Positions 1 to 8,112 of a DNA stretch of 32,112 nt are shown here, one piece after another (the first letter of the stretch is position 1; each line of letters begins with the position of its first letter). The stretch comes from Erysipelotrichaceae bacterium. GTDB lineage: Bacteria; Bacillota_I; Bacilli_A; Erysipelotrichales; Erysipelotrichaceae. The stretch lies in contig JAFYHT010000011.1 of assembly GCA_017539025.1 (NCBI GenBank), forward strand, positions 1-32,112, in the 5' to 3' direction. The notes under the pieces are model-generated. The model was not told where the DNA came from. It searched no databases and worked only from the letters and a program-made list of their open reading frames with translations. The position numbers were made by a program, and so were the translations under genes.

Positions 1-1345
1 CATGATGCCTTCACAATACGAAGAAGACTGTCTCTATCTGAACGTCTGGACTCCGGCTAAAACAGAAGAAGACAAGCTTCCGGTATTCATCTGGATCCAC
101 GGCGGCGGCATGGTCGCAGGATCAGGCTGTGAAGTCGTCTGTGACGGTATCGGCTTTGCCAAGAGAAAAGACATCGTCGTCGTCACGATCAACTACCGTC
201 TCGGTTTCTATGGTTTCTTCGCACATCCGGAGCTGACTGCAGAAGCAGGCGGAACCAGCGGCAACTACGCTTTATACGATATGCGCAAAGCCTGCATGTG
301 GGTCAAGGAAAACATCGCCAAGTTCGGCGGCGATCCTGATCGTATCACAGTTGCCGGCCAGTCAGGCGGTGCAGCAGGAACAGGTGCACTTCACGCATCT
401 CCACTCATGAAAGGTATCATCAACAGAGTCTCCATCGAATCAGGACCGATCTACTGGGGCTTCATGCAGCCGGGTCCGAGAAAAACAATGGAAGATCTCG
501 GTGTCGAATACATGAACTATATCGGATGCAAAGACATTGATGAACTCAGAAGAAAAGACGCATGGGAACTCTTTGACAAATACGAAGAATTCCAGAGATC
601 GAAAGGCATCGGACCGATGGGCTTTGGCTTCTCATTCTGCATTGACGGCGAATTCTTGCCAAAACCATATTCCGAGATCATGGACAACGGCGAATTCAAT
701 GACTTTGATGTCCTGATGGGATCCTGTGCTCAGGAATTCCCGGCAGTCAAGGCAGACGAATACTCATTAGAAGCATTCGACAGCTATCTGAAGGAAGCCT
801 TCCCTGACAGCTATGAAGATATGAAGAGATGGTATCCTGCAGCAAACAAGATCGAAGCTGCAAAACAGGTATCAACGATCGCATCCGATATCATGTTGTT
901 GGGTTCCGCTAAACTCGGCGAACTGGCAAACAAGTTCGGAAATAACGCCTACATCTGGCTGATGTCCAAAGAAAACGAAACAGAAAGAGGACATAACGAC
1001 GGTTCTCCACACTGTGCAGAGATGCCATATGTCTTCGGCAGAGTCGATACCGGTGAAAGAAATCCGTTCTTCCCTTACCACTGGGTCGGTGCCGACTACG
1101 ACTTCATGGAACTGGTTCAGTCCTACTGGTACAACTTCGCAGCGACCGGTGATCCAAATGGCGCCGGACTTCCTGAATGGAAGAAATACGCTGACAAGTT
1201 CGATATCATCAACCTGAACAACCATTCCGGCATGATGGATAAGGCTCAGCAGGAAAAATACTACTACTTCTACGAGAAACTCTTAAGCAACAACTTCGTC
1301 GTACACCTCTTCGGTCCGGCAAAGTTCACTCCGAAAGAGAGCTGA
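1..1345 (+). CDS. Type-B carboxylesterase, 5'-truncated by the window edge
   Basis: Serine ester hydrolase of the carboxylesterase/para-nitrobenzyl esterase family (alpha/beta hydrolase fold). The visible part starts at the family's conserved EDCLYLNVWTP block, normally about 80-100 residues into the protein, so the N-terminus lies upstream of the window and the ATG at position 2 is unlikely to be the start. Motifs in order: the oxyanion-hole segment WIHGGG; the nucleophile elbow VAGQSGGAAG, carrying the catalytic Ser; GSCAQEFP, where the family usually has GSxxDEG and the Glu is the likely acid; and SPHCAEMPYVFG, equivalent to the catalytic-His block HGAELPYVFG. The C-terminus is complete. 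The stop lies 1 nt before the next start, so the two genes are co-transcribed. Substrate is unknown; the many esterases nearby suggest a plant or dietary ester. Confidence 0.93.
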   Translation, partial: MMPSQYEEDCLYLNVWTPAKTEEDKLPVFIWIHGGGMVAGSGCEVVCDGIGFAKRKDIVVVTINYRLGFYGFFAHPELTAEAGGTSGNYALYDMRKACMWVKENIAKFGGDPDRITVAGQSGGAAGTGALHASPLMKGIINRVSIESGPIYWGFMQPGPRKTMEDLGVEYMNYIGCKDIDELRRKDAWELFDKYEEFQRSKGIGPMGFGFSFCIDGEFLPKPYSEIMDNGEFNDFDVLMGSCAQEFPAVKADEYSLEAFDSYLKEAFPDSYEDMKRWYPAANKIEAAKQVSTIASDIMLLGSAKLGELANKFGNNAYIWLMSKENETERGHNDGSPHCAEMPYVFGRVDTGERNPFFPYHWVGADYDFMELVQSYWYNFAATGDPNGAGLPEWKKYADKFDIINLNNHSGMMDKAQQEKYYYFYEKLLSNNFVVHLFGPAKFTPKES

Positions 1346-1346
1346 T

Positions 1347-1766
1347 ATGAAAGAAAAAGCGATCCTCGAGATCCATATCGATATTGCCGAAAGAGGTCTG
1401 AAGATGATGACCGAACTTGGCGAAGTATCGATGATCCCTTTTGCGGGAACCTGTGACTGCGATGCCTTCAAAGGCATCGTGGAACCCTGGGGAGTCGATA
1501 CTCAGATCGTCAATCAGGCCAATATCCGTCACCTGTCGGCACGCTACGTTCTGACAGGCAAGGATGAAGAAGGAAACGACTGTCATATCTACATCGAAAA
1601 CAACGGCTGGATGGAAAACAAGCCATCGATGAGCTTCACGACAGTTCCTACCTTCCTGACCGATTCCCCTGTCCTGGCTCCGATCCTTCATCGAAACCAG
1701 TTCATCGGAACCGGAAACGTCGAAAAAGACGGATTATGGATCAGGTTCTACGAAATCGATCACTAA
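1347..1766 (+). CDS. DUF3237-like small protein
   Basis: Protein of 139 residues resembling the DUF3237/UPF0311 family. These are small beta-barrel proteins without an established reaction, often found next to hydrolases of secondary metabolites or sugars. Supporting features are the ARYVLTGKDEEG strand-turn, where the family has an ARY...DG element, the late TFLTDSP segment, and a C-terminal NQFIGTGNVEKDGLWIRFYEI block resembling the family's terminal F-x-G-x-G strand pair. There is no signal peptide and no membrane segment. It starts 1 nt after the carboxylesterase stop (TGATATG), so translation is probably coupled, and it is followed directly by a terminator. The family call rests on pattern memory, not a profile search. 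Confidence 0.72.
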   Translation: MKEKAILEIHIDIAERGLKMMTELGEVSMIPFAGTCDCDAFKGIVEPWGVDTQIVNQANIRHLSARYVLTGKDEEGNDCHIYIENNGWMENKPSMSFTTVPTFLTDSPVLAPILHRNQFIGTGNVEKDGLWIRFYEIDH

Positions 1767-1773
1767 CAAAACA

Positions 1774-1799
1774 AAAGCGGATCTTAATCGATCCGCTTT
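1774..1799. terminator. Shared bidirectional terminator between convergent genes
   Basis: Perfect 10-bp inverted repeat AAAGCGGATC / GATCCGCTTT with a 6-nt loop. A-rich and T-rich flanks allow it to work on both strands. The TAA stop of the minus-strand esterase lies in the loop, so the last codons of that gene form one arm of the hairpin. Confidence 0.8.
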
Positions 1800-3478
1800 G
1801 CTTTGACTAATACTGTTCTTTCTTTATCGTTTATTTCAATACTTCCGTCAGGTTTTCTTGAGAAACGCCTGATGAAATCATAGGCAAAACGATTCGTGAA
1901 TGGTCTGATCTCATGACCGTGATTGGAGATCGCCATGATGCAGGTGTAGCAGTTGCCATCCTCGCTGTCATAGTAGTGAACATAGTATTCACTCTGCGGG
2001 AACATGTCATCATGAAGGATCATAGTCCTTTCTCCCTTGATTCCGACAAATGGGTCTTCCCATTTTTCTTTTTCTTCGATGTTCAGATCGAAATCCGCAT
2101 TCAGGCGATTGACCTTGGCCAGATATTTCATCCTGGCGATCGCCCTGTCATGCTGGAACGGCAGCTCTACAAGCGGTGAAGTGACACCACCTACATAAAG
2201 CAAAGGAACCATCTCATCTTCATTGATGTTTTCAGTCACGGTAAAGAAACAGTTGTTGCCCGGATAATCTACCGCATCCATCGGCATGAGTGCTGCGAAT
2301 ACTTTCGGAGCTTCCTGGAAGAGATCCCAGCTCTTGATACCACCCATTGAGAAACCAGTCGCATAGATCCTTTCTTCATCGATCGCATACTCTTTCTTCA
2401 GATGTTCGATCAGAGAAATGACCTCCTTGGCTGCAACATTCATGTGCATCTCAACCGCAACGGTGATGAAACCATTCTCCTGTCCGATCTCCGGCCATTC
2501 CGCAAGAGAAGCTGTCGCATAGGCAGAGTCTCCGCCGCCATGGAATACCAGCATCAATGGATGCTTCTCGTTCACGACATCCAGATCCTTGTCATAGAAA
2601 GTCACATAACCGACCTTGTGGTCCTTGCTTCTCATGAAAGGAAGTCCCCTCTTGAAGCTTTCATTGTTGTCAGCAATCGGAAGCATGACTGATTCCGCCT
2701 TGGCAATGATGCCTTCCTGTTCGTAATTGTATGCCTTCATGATCCTGCCGACCCAACGGCGGTAGTTGCCGGTGAATTCCAGGAAATCTCTCTTGAGATC
2801 GAGATCATCTCTTGTCAGCACTTCACCGCAGTTTCCTCTTAATACCGCATTGAATTCATCGCTGTTGCCGATAGAAACGACTCTAATATCATTCTCTTCC
2901 GGCTCCGGCATGACACCAAGATCTTTCAGAGTGACACAGACCGGAGTGACATCGGCAGCACCGAGGTCACCCATGATGATGTTGCCGCTGACCTTCTTCA
3001 GATAGTGCTTCGCAACATAATCGGCTCCGCTTCCAAAAGCATAGACATACATCCTGACGCACGAACCCAGGATATTGTAGGATTGTTCATCAGGGATCGC
3101 ATCATTCTTCATGATCGCCAGACCATCACGGAAATTCATCTGAGCGATACCCAGGTTCCCGGTCACTGCCTCATATGCTCCGACAGGCTCATCCTTCCAG
3201 TCATCACCCTTTGGATTGACCAGGATGACACCGACACCGTTTTCTTTGGCGACCTGTTTCAGACCGCTTTCCTTGATCAGACGTTCCAGCCCGACGAAAT
3301 CGCTCTTCTTGTCCGGGAACACCAGCATCGTCGGTCCGGTAAATCCGTAATTGATCAGATTGGACTGCACTTCATTCGCCGGCTGAGTAAACAATATCTG
3401 ATAACCCTGATCTTCAAATTCATAGTAGATATCACCGTTTTCCACAGTGATCATTTTTCTGATCTGCTTAAAAGCCAT
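1784..3478 (-). CDS. Large alpha/beta-hydrolase esterase, probably two fold-related halves
   Basis: Protein of 564 residues. The C-terminal half is a clear serine esterase of the PHB-depolymerase/feruloyl-esterase type: LMLVFHGGGDS near residue 310 (oxyanion region), nucleophile elbow YATGFSMGG with Ser377, and a late SNHGHEI segment likely to carry the catalytic His. The N-terminal half (about 40-260) also reads like an alpha/beta hydrolase core (TMLVFPDKKSD strand, then VILVNPKGDDW, then an elbow-like AFGSGADY at 147-154), but it lacks a convincing triad and may be a non-catalytic duplicate. There is no signal peptide, so it is probably cytoplasmic. The ATG has a strong SD (AGGAGG, 6 nt away). 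It is the last gene of the eight-gene operon, 10 nt after the phosphorylase. Substrate unknown. Confidence 0.85.
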   Translation of the reverse strand: MAFKQIRKMITVENGDIYYEFEDQGYQILFTQPANEVQSNLINYGFTGPTMLVFPDKKSDFVGLERLIKESGLKQVAKENGVGVILVNPKGDDWKDEPVGAYEAVTGNLGIAQMNFRDGLAIMKNDAIPDEQSYNILGSCVRMYVYAFGSGADYVAKHYLKKVSGNIIMGDLGAADVTPVCVTLKDLGVMPEPEENDIRVVSIGNSDEFNAVLRGNCGEVLTRDDLDLKRDFLEFTGNYRRWVGRIMKAYNYEQEGIIAKAESVMLPIADNNESFKRGLPFMRSKDHKVGYVTFYDKDLDVVNEKHPLMLVFHGGGDSAYATASLAEWPEIGQENGFITVAVEMHMNVAAKEVISLIEHLKKEYAIDEERIYATGFSMGGIKSWDLFQEAPKVFAALMPMDAVDYPGNNCFFTVTENINEDEMVPLLYVGGVTSPLVELPFQHDRAIARMKYLAKVNRLNADFDLNIEEKEKWEDPFVGIKGERTMILHDDMFPQSEYYVHYYDSEDGNCYTCIMAISNHGHEIRPFTNRFAYDFIRRFSRKPDGSIEINDKERTVLVKAKRID

Positions 3479-3488
3479 GTCTTTCCTC

Positions 3489-5156
3489 CTATATGTCTAC
3501 AGAGATCGTATAGGTCTCTTTTTCAAAATCCACATTCAGAACTGCCGTACCCTTCACATTGTTCCAGGTGATCGACATCCTGCATTCATCACAATCGACG
3601 CTGATATCCGCATCCTGAGTGAATACCGGACAGGTATTGCGGAAACGCAAGAGTTCCAGCTGTTTCTTGACGATGTCCTTTTCCAGGAGTTTTTCTGCCT
3701 CTTCCAGAGACAGATTCGTCCTGTTGATCTCCTTGTGTCCGCCAACGCCGGCTCTCTTCATTGCCTCGTAGTCATTCTTTCCGGCAAAGAGATCGAGATA
3801 CCAGATCTGCGGCTTGCCCGGCATGAACATCTGTATCGCTCTAGCCAGTTCCATGCGCTTATCACTTTCACCCAATGCGGAATAGTATGTCGCATTGACC
3901 TGATAGTATACATTCTTTGCGCCATGGAGATCCTTGACATAACCGCCTCTTGATACGACGGCATCGATCAGGTTCTGAATATCCTCTTCCGGCAAAAGGC
4001 CCTTGAGATCCAATAGTGGGATACCATCATGGCAACCCAGCATATTGACTGTTGATATACCGTTATCAACGATCTCATCGATCCACTTCTTCAGATAGAT
4101 ACCATTCTTCCTCAGCATCGCATCGATCAACAGGCCCGGCAAGAAGAAGTCATAGACCATGTATCCCTTATCCGCCAATAACTTGTATGTCTTTTCACCA
4201 TAGCTGGCATGGATCTCCGGAAGCAGAGTCAATCCGTATTCGCTGGCGATATCATCGATCTTCTGCAAAAGATCCCAGGTACCCGGATCATTCAAGAAAT
4301 TCCTTTCTCCGACATCCTTTGGTGCATAAGCAAAGGCATCGAGTCTGACGATGGCAACGCCATAATCAGACAATTTCTTCAAAGTTTCTCTGTAGTAATC
4401 CCATACCAGCGGCGATTTGATATTGAGATCCATCTGGCCCAGATAGCTTCTGTGGGCATTGAGATAGTTCTTGATGCTCGCATCATATCTGTTCCACTCA
4501 CCAAGATCGATATCCTTTAATGCCGTCTTTTTCTCCAAAGCTTCATTGACGATCTTAGAGATCGAAACAGCTGTCTCATATTGCAAACCGAGTTCTCTGA
4601 CCAAACCCAATGGATCGACCTTGTTGTAGATGACCTCCTGATAGAAAGTGTTCCAGTATGGAACATCTCTTCCATCCGGGAATCTGACCATCAATATCGG
4701 TAATCCCGCCTTGCGGAAAAACATATCCTTGATGTACTTCTGATCCGGAACGATATATCCTTCTTCGTTCATTTCCCCGCAGCCATCCCAGAACTTGTTC
4801 CAGTTGATGAAGAAATCCTTATACTTTGATTCCTCGCCCTTGGCGATAATGTCCTGGAACTGATGAGATAAAACTGAAATGTGATTCAGTATGAAGTCCA
4901 TCAATAAATCGATATTGAGATCATGGAGATCCTCGATATCCTTTGGATCCGCATATTTTTCCGAGATATTATAATCGATCAGGGAAAAGCCTCTGTCGAG
5001 ATCCGTATTGAAAACGCTCGGTAAAATGTAGAATGAGCGGAAGACATCCTTGAACTCTTCCTTTTTCAGCAGTGAAACGATATCGGACAGTCTGCCGCCA
5101 ACCGAATCAGGATAGGCGTTGAGCAGCGTACCGATGCCCATTTTCTTTCCTTCCAT
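3489..5156 (-). CDS. GH13_18-type sugar phosphorylase (sucrose phosphorylase family)
   Basis: Retaining glycoside phosphorylase of 555 residues, expected to cleave an alpha-glucoside with phosphate to give alpha-glucose 1-phosphate. The catalytic trio of GH13 is visible: nucleophile Asp273 in VRLDAFAYAPK, acid/base Glu314 in LLPEIHA, and transition-state stabiliser Asp377 in GCHDGIPLLDLKG. The segment YQVNATYYSALG and the region PGKPQIWYLDLFAGKND match sucrose phosphorylases closely. Differences from classic sucrose phosphorylase are GC instead of DT just before HDGI, about 80 extra N-terminal residues before the nucleophile, and an insertion around 180-220. The acceptor could therefore be fructose, fructose 6-phosphate, glycerate, glycerol or another group. 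The start has AAGGAGG 4 nt upstream. It lies 10 nt from both neighbours, the kinase upstream and the esterase downstream. Confidence 0.9.
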   Translation of the reverse strand: MEGKKMGIGTLLNAYPDSVGGRLSDIVSLLKKEEFKDVFRSFYILPSVFNTDLDRGFSLIDYNISEKYADPKDIEDLHDLNIDLLMDFILNHISVLSHQFQDIIAKGEESKYKDFFINWNKFWDGCGEMNEEGYIVPDQKYIKDMFFRKAGLPILMVRFPDGRDVPYWNTFYQEVIYNKVDPLGLVRELGLQYETAVSISKIVNEALEKKTALKDIDLGEWNRYDASIKNYLNAHRSYLGQMDLNIKSPLVWDYYRETLKKLSDYGVAIVRLDAFAYAPKDVGERNFLNDPGTWDLLQKIDDIASEYGLTLLPEIHASYGEKTYKLLADKGYMVYDFFLPGLLIDAMLRKNGIYLKKWIDEIVDNGISTVNMLGCHDGIPLLDLKGLLPEEDIQNLIDAVVSRGGYVKDLHGAKNVYYQVNATYYSALGESDKRMELARAIQMFMPGKPQIWYLDLFAGKNDYEAMKRAGVGGHKEINRTNLSLEEAEKLLEKDIVKKQLELLRFRNTCPVFTQDADISVDCDECRMSITWNNVKGTAVLNVDFEKETYTISVDI

Positions 5157-5166
5157 CTTGCCTCCT

Positions 5167-6081
5167 TCAGAATGATGCGGGATCTAGGAATTCACCCGCC
5201 TTAGACAGTATGATGGCAGCGGATGATGCACGATCATCCAGTTCCATCTGCTCGATCTCAAGCACCATGGTCGTGAACGCCGAATCGGTCTTGCCATCAC
5301 GGGCTCTGAGCCTTCTGTGCTCTCTGGTTTCTTCCGGTGTGGAATTCAGTAAGATCGGGATATCGATCCCATAGATATTCTTATTTCCGCCATGCGTCCA
5401 TTCCATGATCAGAACCGGGATATCAGAGAAATCGATCAGATCATACCAGCGAGCATCCTCGCTTCTGCCCATCCTCTTGAGATAGATCTTCGCTTTGTTG
5501 TCCTTGAACTCTCTCAAGATCTCATTGACCTGATCATAGTCCTGTTCCTTGAATGTACCAAGATATTCCGCAAGAGCCTTTCTTCCGGTTTCCTGATAAT
5601 AGGACAGCCAAGGATAGACTTCCTTCATCTTCGGATCAGGATCGCTCTCCTTTTCCCAGAGTTCGTTCAGAGTTTCCTGCATTTCCCTGTCATAGACTCC
5701 AGCCTCGATCAGACCCTTCATACCGTTGGCTCTGAATACAGACAGCCTTTCCGCATCGTTATACAAAGGGATGCGGTATGGATAGTTGTCACCGGACATG
5801 ACATAGGTATTGACTCCGCTTTCTCTCAGATAATATGCCAGTAAAGAAGCGATCTCGCTTTTTCCGACACCGGATCCTCCAAATACCGAGATGACGATCT
5901 TTTCCTTGTTGAGATCCTTCATCTTTTCCACCAGTACCGGGAAGATCTTGCTTGCCTTCATGAGATGATCATCACCGATCTTGATCTTGTCACCCGGCAT
6001 ATCGCCATGCGGCATATCTTCTTTCAGTTCAGGAGCTTCCCATTTTTCAAGATCGATCTGTTCCAGTTTTTCCCTTAACAT
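5167..6081 (-). CDS. P-loop small-molecule kinase (uridine kinase/PRK-like), substrate unknown
   Basis: Protein of 304 residues with a Walker A motif FGGSGVGKSE (residues 67-76, Lys74) after an N-terminal extension of about 60 residues. A YVMSGDNYPYR segment follows, where uridine kinase/phosphoribulokinase-like enzymes place a catalytic Asp. There is a hydrophobic strand VLIMEWTHGG that could hold the Walker-B equivalent Glu, and a basic lid-like stretch EHRRLRARDGK. Together this indicates a kinase of the nucleoside/PRK/glycerate-3-kinase superfamily rather than a motor or transporter ATPase. It sits between the CE2-like esterase and the glycoside phosphorylase, so its substrate is probably the acceptor released by phosphorolysis, such as a ketose or a sugar acid. 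That is inference. Strong SD (GGAGG, 4 nt from ATG). Confidence 0.78.
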   Translation of the reverse strand: MLREKLEQIDLEKWEAPELKEDMPHGDMPGDKIKIGDDHLMKASKIFPVLVEKMKDLNKEKIVISVFGGSGVGKSEIASLLAYYLRESGVNTYVMSGDNYPYRIPLYNDAERLSVFRANGMKGLIEAGVYDREMQETLNELWEKESDPDPKMKEVYPWLSYYQETGRKALAEYLGTFKEQDYDQVNEILREFKDNKAKIYLKRMGRSEDARWYDLIDFSDIPVLIMEWTHGGNKNIYGIDIPILLNSTPEETREHRRLRARDGKTDSAFTTMVLEIEQMELDDRASSAAIILSKAGEFLDPASF

Positions 6082-6089
6082 ATCTCCTC

Positions 6090-7172
6090 CTATAAAACGA
6101 ACTTACGGATATAGTTGGCCAGTTCCTTACCCATCCTGAGATTGGTCTTCAAAGACGGATGTCCGGCAGCGCCATATCCCTCAACCATCATATTGATCGG
6201 GATGTATTCGAAGCAGCACAGCTTCTCATCTCCCGTTTCCTTCTTCAGTTCATCAACGACATCTCTGATGTGGTGATATAGATAATAATCCATCGAACCC
6301 AATGTGCAGCAGATGAAAGTATCCGGGCCATTGACCTTTCTGACCTGTTTTATGAATTCCTTATATTTTGCATGGAACCATTCGCCCATCGCATCGATCT
6401 GATCGAATTCCTGGTAGAAACGGATCGGTGTAGAATCGTTGGTTCCCAGGTTGATCACAACGATATCATTGTGGTATTTTTCAAAATCCCACTTTGTATT
6501 CTCTTTGCCATACTTAACTGCATAGAGCTCATCCGTATAGCTGTAGATATCTTCCATCGCATGCATCGGGAACAGAGGATGTTCAGGCTTGACTGCTGAA
6601 ATACCTGATTCGCAAACCATTGAAAGCTCATAGCCCAGTTCCCTGGCAGCCAGCGCACCATAAGTCAGCCAACCGTTTTCTTCACTCGTCTTGAATTCGA
6701 ATGCATTGTCAGGAGCCTCATTGCCGAAACCGCAGGTGATGGAATCACCGACGATCTCCATGCGCGGCTTATCACTTGTCACTTTAAAGAACTGTCCGTC
6801 CGTTTCAAGTTCAAGGATGCCAAGTTTTCCTCTGGCATTCTCTGAGATCTTCACAACGCGAAGCTCAACGCTTTCTTCTGTTTCACTTTCCCAGAGAGTC
6901 AGTGTCTGATCATTCTCCCTGCACTCATGGCGATAGAAGAGTTCATCCCCTTTTGCGCAACCGATACATGGCCAGTCAGCAGGAGGCTGAGGCATGCCCG
7001 GCATACCCGGGATCTGATCGCTGTCGGCAAGCACCCGTACTTTCAGATACTTTCCTTTCACACCGATTGATAATCCGGAAAGGCTCCAGTTGCAGAAAAG
7101 AGCTTCCTTTTCTTCGTCATAAACAGTTCTGCCGTGAACTACGGCGAGTTCCAACAATTCTTTTACTTTCAT
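6090..7172 (-). CDS. CE2-like SGNH carbohydrate esterase
   Basis: Protein of 360 residues with the two-part layout of carbohydrate esterase family 2: an N-terminal beta-rich domain (about 1-130) and an SGNH hydrolase domain. Block I is EIVGDSITCGFG with nucleophile Ser144. Block III is VVINLGTNDS (238-247). Block V is AAGHPSLKTN with His338; CE2 enzymes typically have GHP at this point and often lack the catalytic Asp. Known CE2 members remove O-acetyl groups from xylo-, manno- or gluco-oligosaccharides. No signal peptide is present, so it should act on imported oligosaccharides. Its ATG overlaps the upstream gene's stop (ATGA), and GGGGG lies 4 nt upstream as SD. Confidence 0.87.
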   Translation of the reverse strand: MKVKELLELAVVHGRTVYDEEKEALFCNWSLSGLSIGVKGKYLKVRVLADSDQIPGMPGMPQPPADWPCIGCAKGDELFYRHECRENDQTLTLWESETEESVELRVVKISENARGKLGILELETDGQFFKVTSDKPRMEIVGDSITCGFGNEAPDNAFEFKTSEENGWLTYGALAARELGYELSMVCESGISAVKPEHPLFPMHAMEDIYSYTDELYAVKYGKENTKWDFEKYHNDIVVINLGTNDSTPIRFYQEFDQIDAMGEWFHAKYKEFIKQVRKVNGPDTFICCTLGSMDYYLYHHIRDVVDELKKETGDEKLCCFEYIPINMMVEGYGAAGHPSLKTNLRMGKELANYIRKFVL

Positions 7173-8107
7173 TCTTCTTCCCCCTTGTCAGCTTTATTTA
7201 TCACTGACGTGATTGTCAGATTTTTCGTTCCCTTTATCGCATTGGCTATGCTTGGTGCAGCCCCTACAAGAGTAAACAGGACTACCTGAGCCAGTGATGC
7301 GAAGTAAGAATCGATCACTTCACTCCATCTGCAGACTTCTTCGCAAAGTCTGAACGCATCAAAGAAATTCCAATCAAGAGCCCTAGCGACTGTGATCGAC
7401 CAGTCGATGCGGTTTGCCAGATAGCACATCCCTAACATGATCAGACAGGTCAATATCAGTCCTAAAACGCTTACCTTCTTGCCCAGGATCTCATAGCCCC
7501 TGATCGCACAGACACCCATGATGACACCGGACAGCGCCGAGACAAAACCGATCTGTCCAAACAAGATGATGGCAACAACACCGATCAAAGAACCCAGGAA
7601 TGCACCAACCAGTCCGGTAAGAAGCGAACCCTGCATCTGCGAGATCTCCTCATTCCTTTGTAAGACTCTTTGAGACAGATCCAGATAATCCTCATCGCAA
7701 AGGAATCTGACCTGCCCTCCGACCATATAAAGTCCGCTGTCGCATACCTTTCCGCAGACCTCACAGCAGTTGTGATAGCCGTTGTTTTGATAGTATTCCA
7801 GTATCTGATCCAGAGCTTCCCTGATATTTTCGATGAGCTTTGTCTGTTTCAAAGACGGTCTGATGACATAGATCACGCGATAACCCTGTGTCGCTACGCT
7901 TTTGATCGACCTGATCGGCTTGAAATGATCCTTCAGTGCCTTGAGATCAGGAAACCCTTTTTCAGAAGCAACAACACTCATCAGATAGTATTGGGAGCCA
8001 TTGAAAGACATCCCGAAATGATATCCGTCCCTGATTAGATAGTAGATGTTGACAGAACGATCGAATTGAAAACCGGTCTGTTCATATAGTTCATCAAAGA
8101 ATTTCAT
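7169..8107 (-). CDS. Unrecognised membrane protein with a Cys-rich, zinc-ribbon-like motif
   Basis: Protein of 312 residues that I do not recognise. Residues 1-110 form a soluble alpha/beta domain. A cysteine cluster follows (Cys114, 115, 118, 122 and 137, in the form CCEVCGKVCD then FLCDEDY), resembling a zinc ribbon of the CxxC...C type. Then come about four hydrophobic segments (roughly 162-182, 185-203, 212-231 and 270-287) and a short charged tail. It is translationally coupled to the CE2-like esterase by a 4-nt overlap and starts 5 nt after the Nif3 gene stop. No SD is visible before its ATG, so translation may depend on coupling. Being inside the operon suggests a membrane or sensing role, but function is unknown. 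Confidence 0.75.
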   Translation of the reverse strand: MKFFDELYEQTGFQFDRSVNIYYLIRDGYHFGMSFNGSQYYLMSVVASEKGFPDLKALKDHFKPIRSIKSVATQGYRVIYVIRPSLKQTKLIENIREALDQILEYYQNNGYHNCCEVCGKVCDSGLYMVGGQVRFLCDEDYLDLSQRVLQRNEEISQMQGSLLTGLVGAFLGSLIGVVAIILFGQIGFVSALSGVIMGVCAIRGYEILGKKVSVLGLILTCLIMLGMCYLANRIDWSITVARALDWNFFDAFRLCEEVCRWSEVIDSYFASLAQVVLFTLVGAAPSIANAIKGTKNLTITSVINKADKGEEE

Positions 8108-8112
8108 TACAA

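Noticed and set aside
872..1225. 117-codon open frame on the minus strand inside the carboxylesterase gene
   Set aside because: It is fully covered by an established coding region on the plus strand, and the translated protein has no recognisable motif.
3005..3953. Plus-strand open frames of 188 and 168 codons opposite the esterase and phosphorylase genes
   Set aside because: They are antisense shadows. The opposite strand has catalytic motifs and operon spacing, and these frames have no SD or family features.
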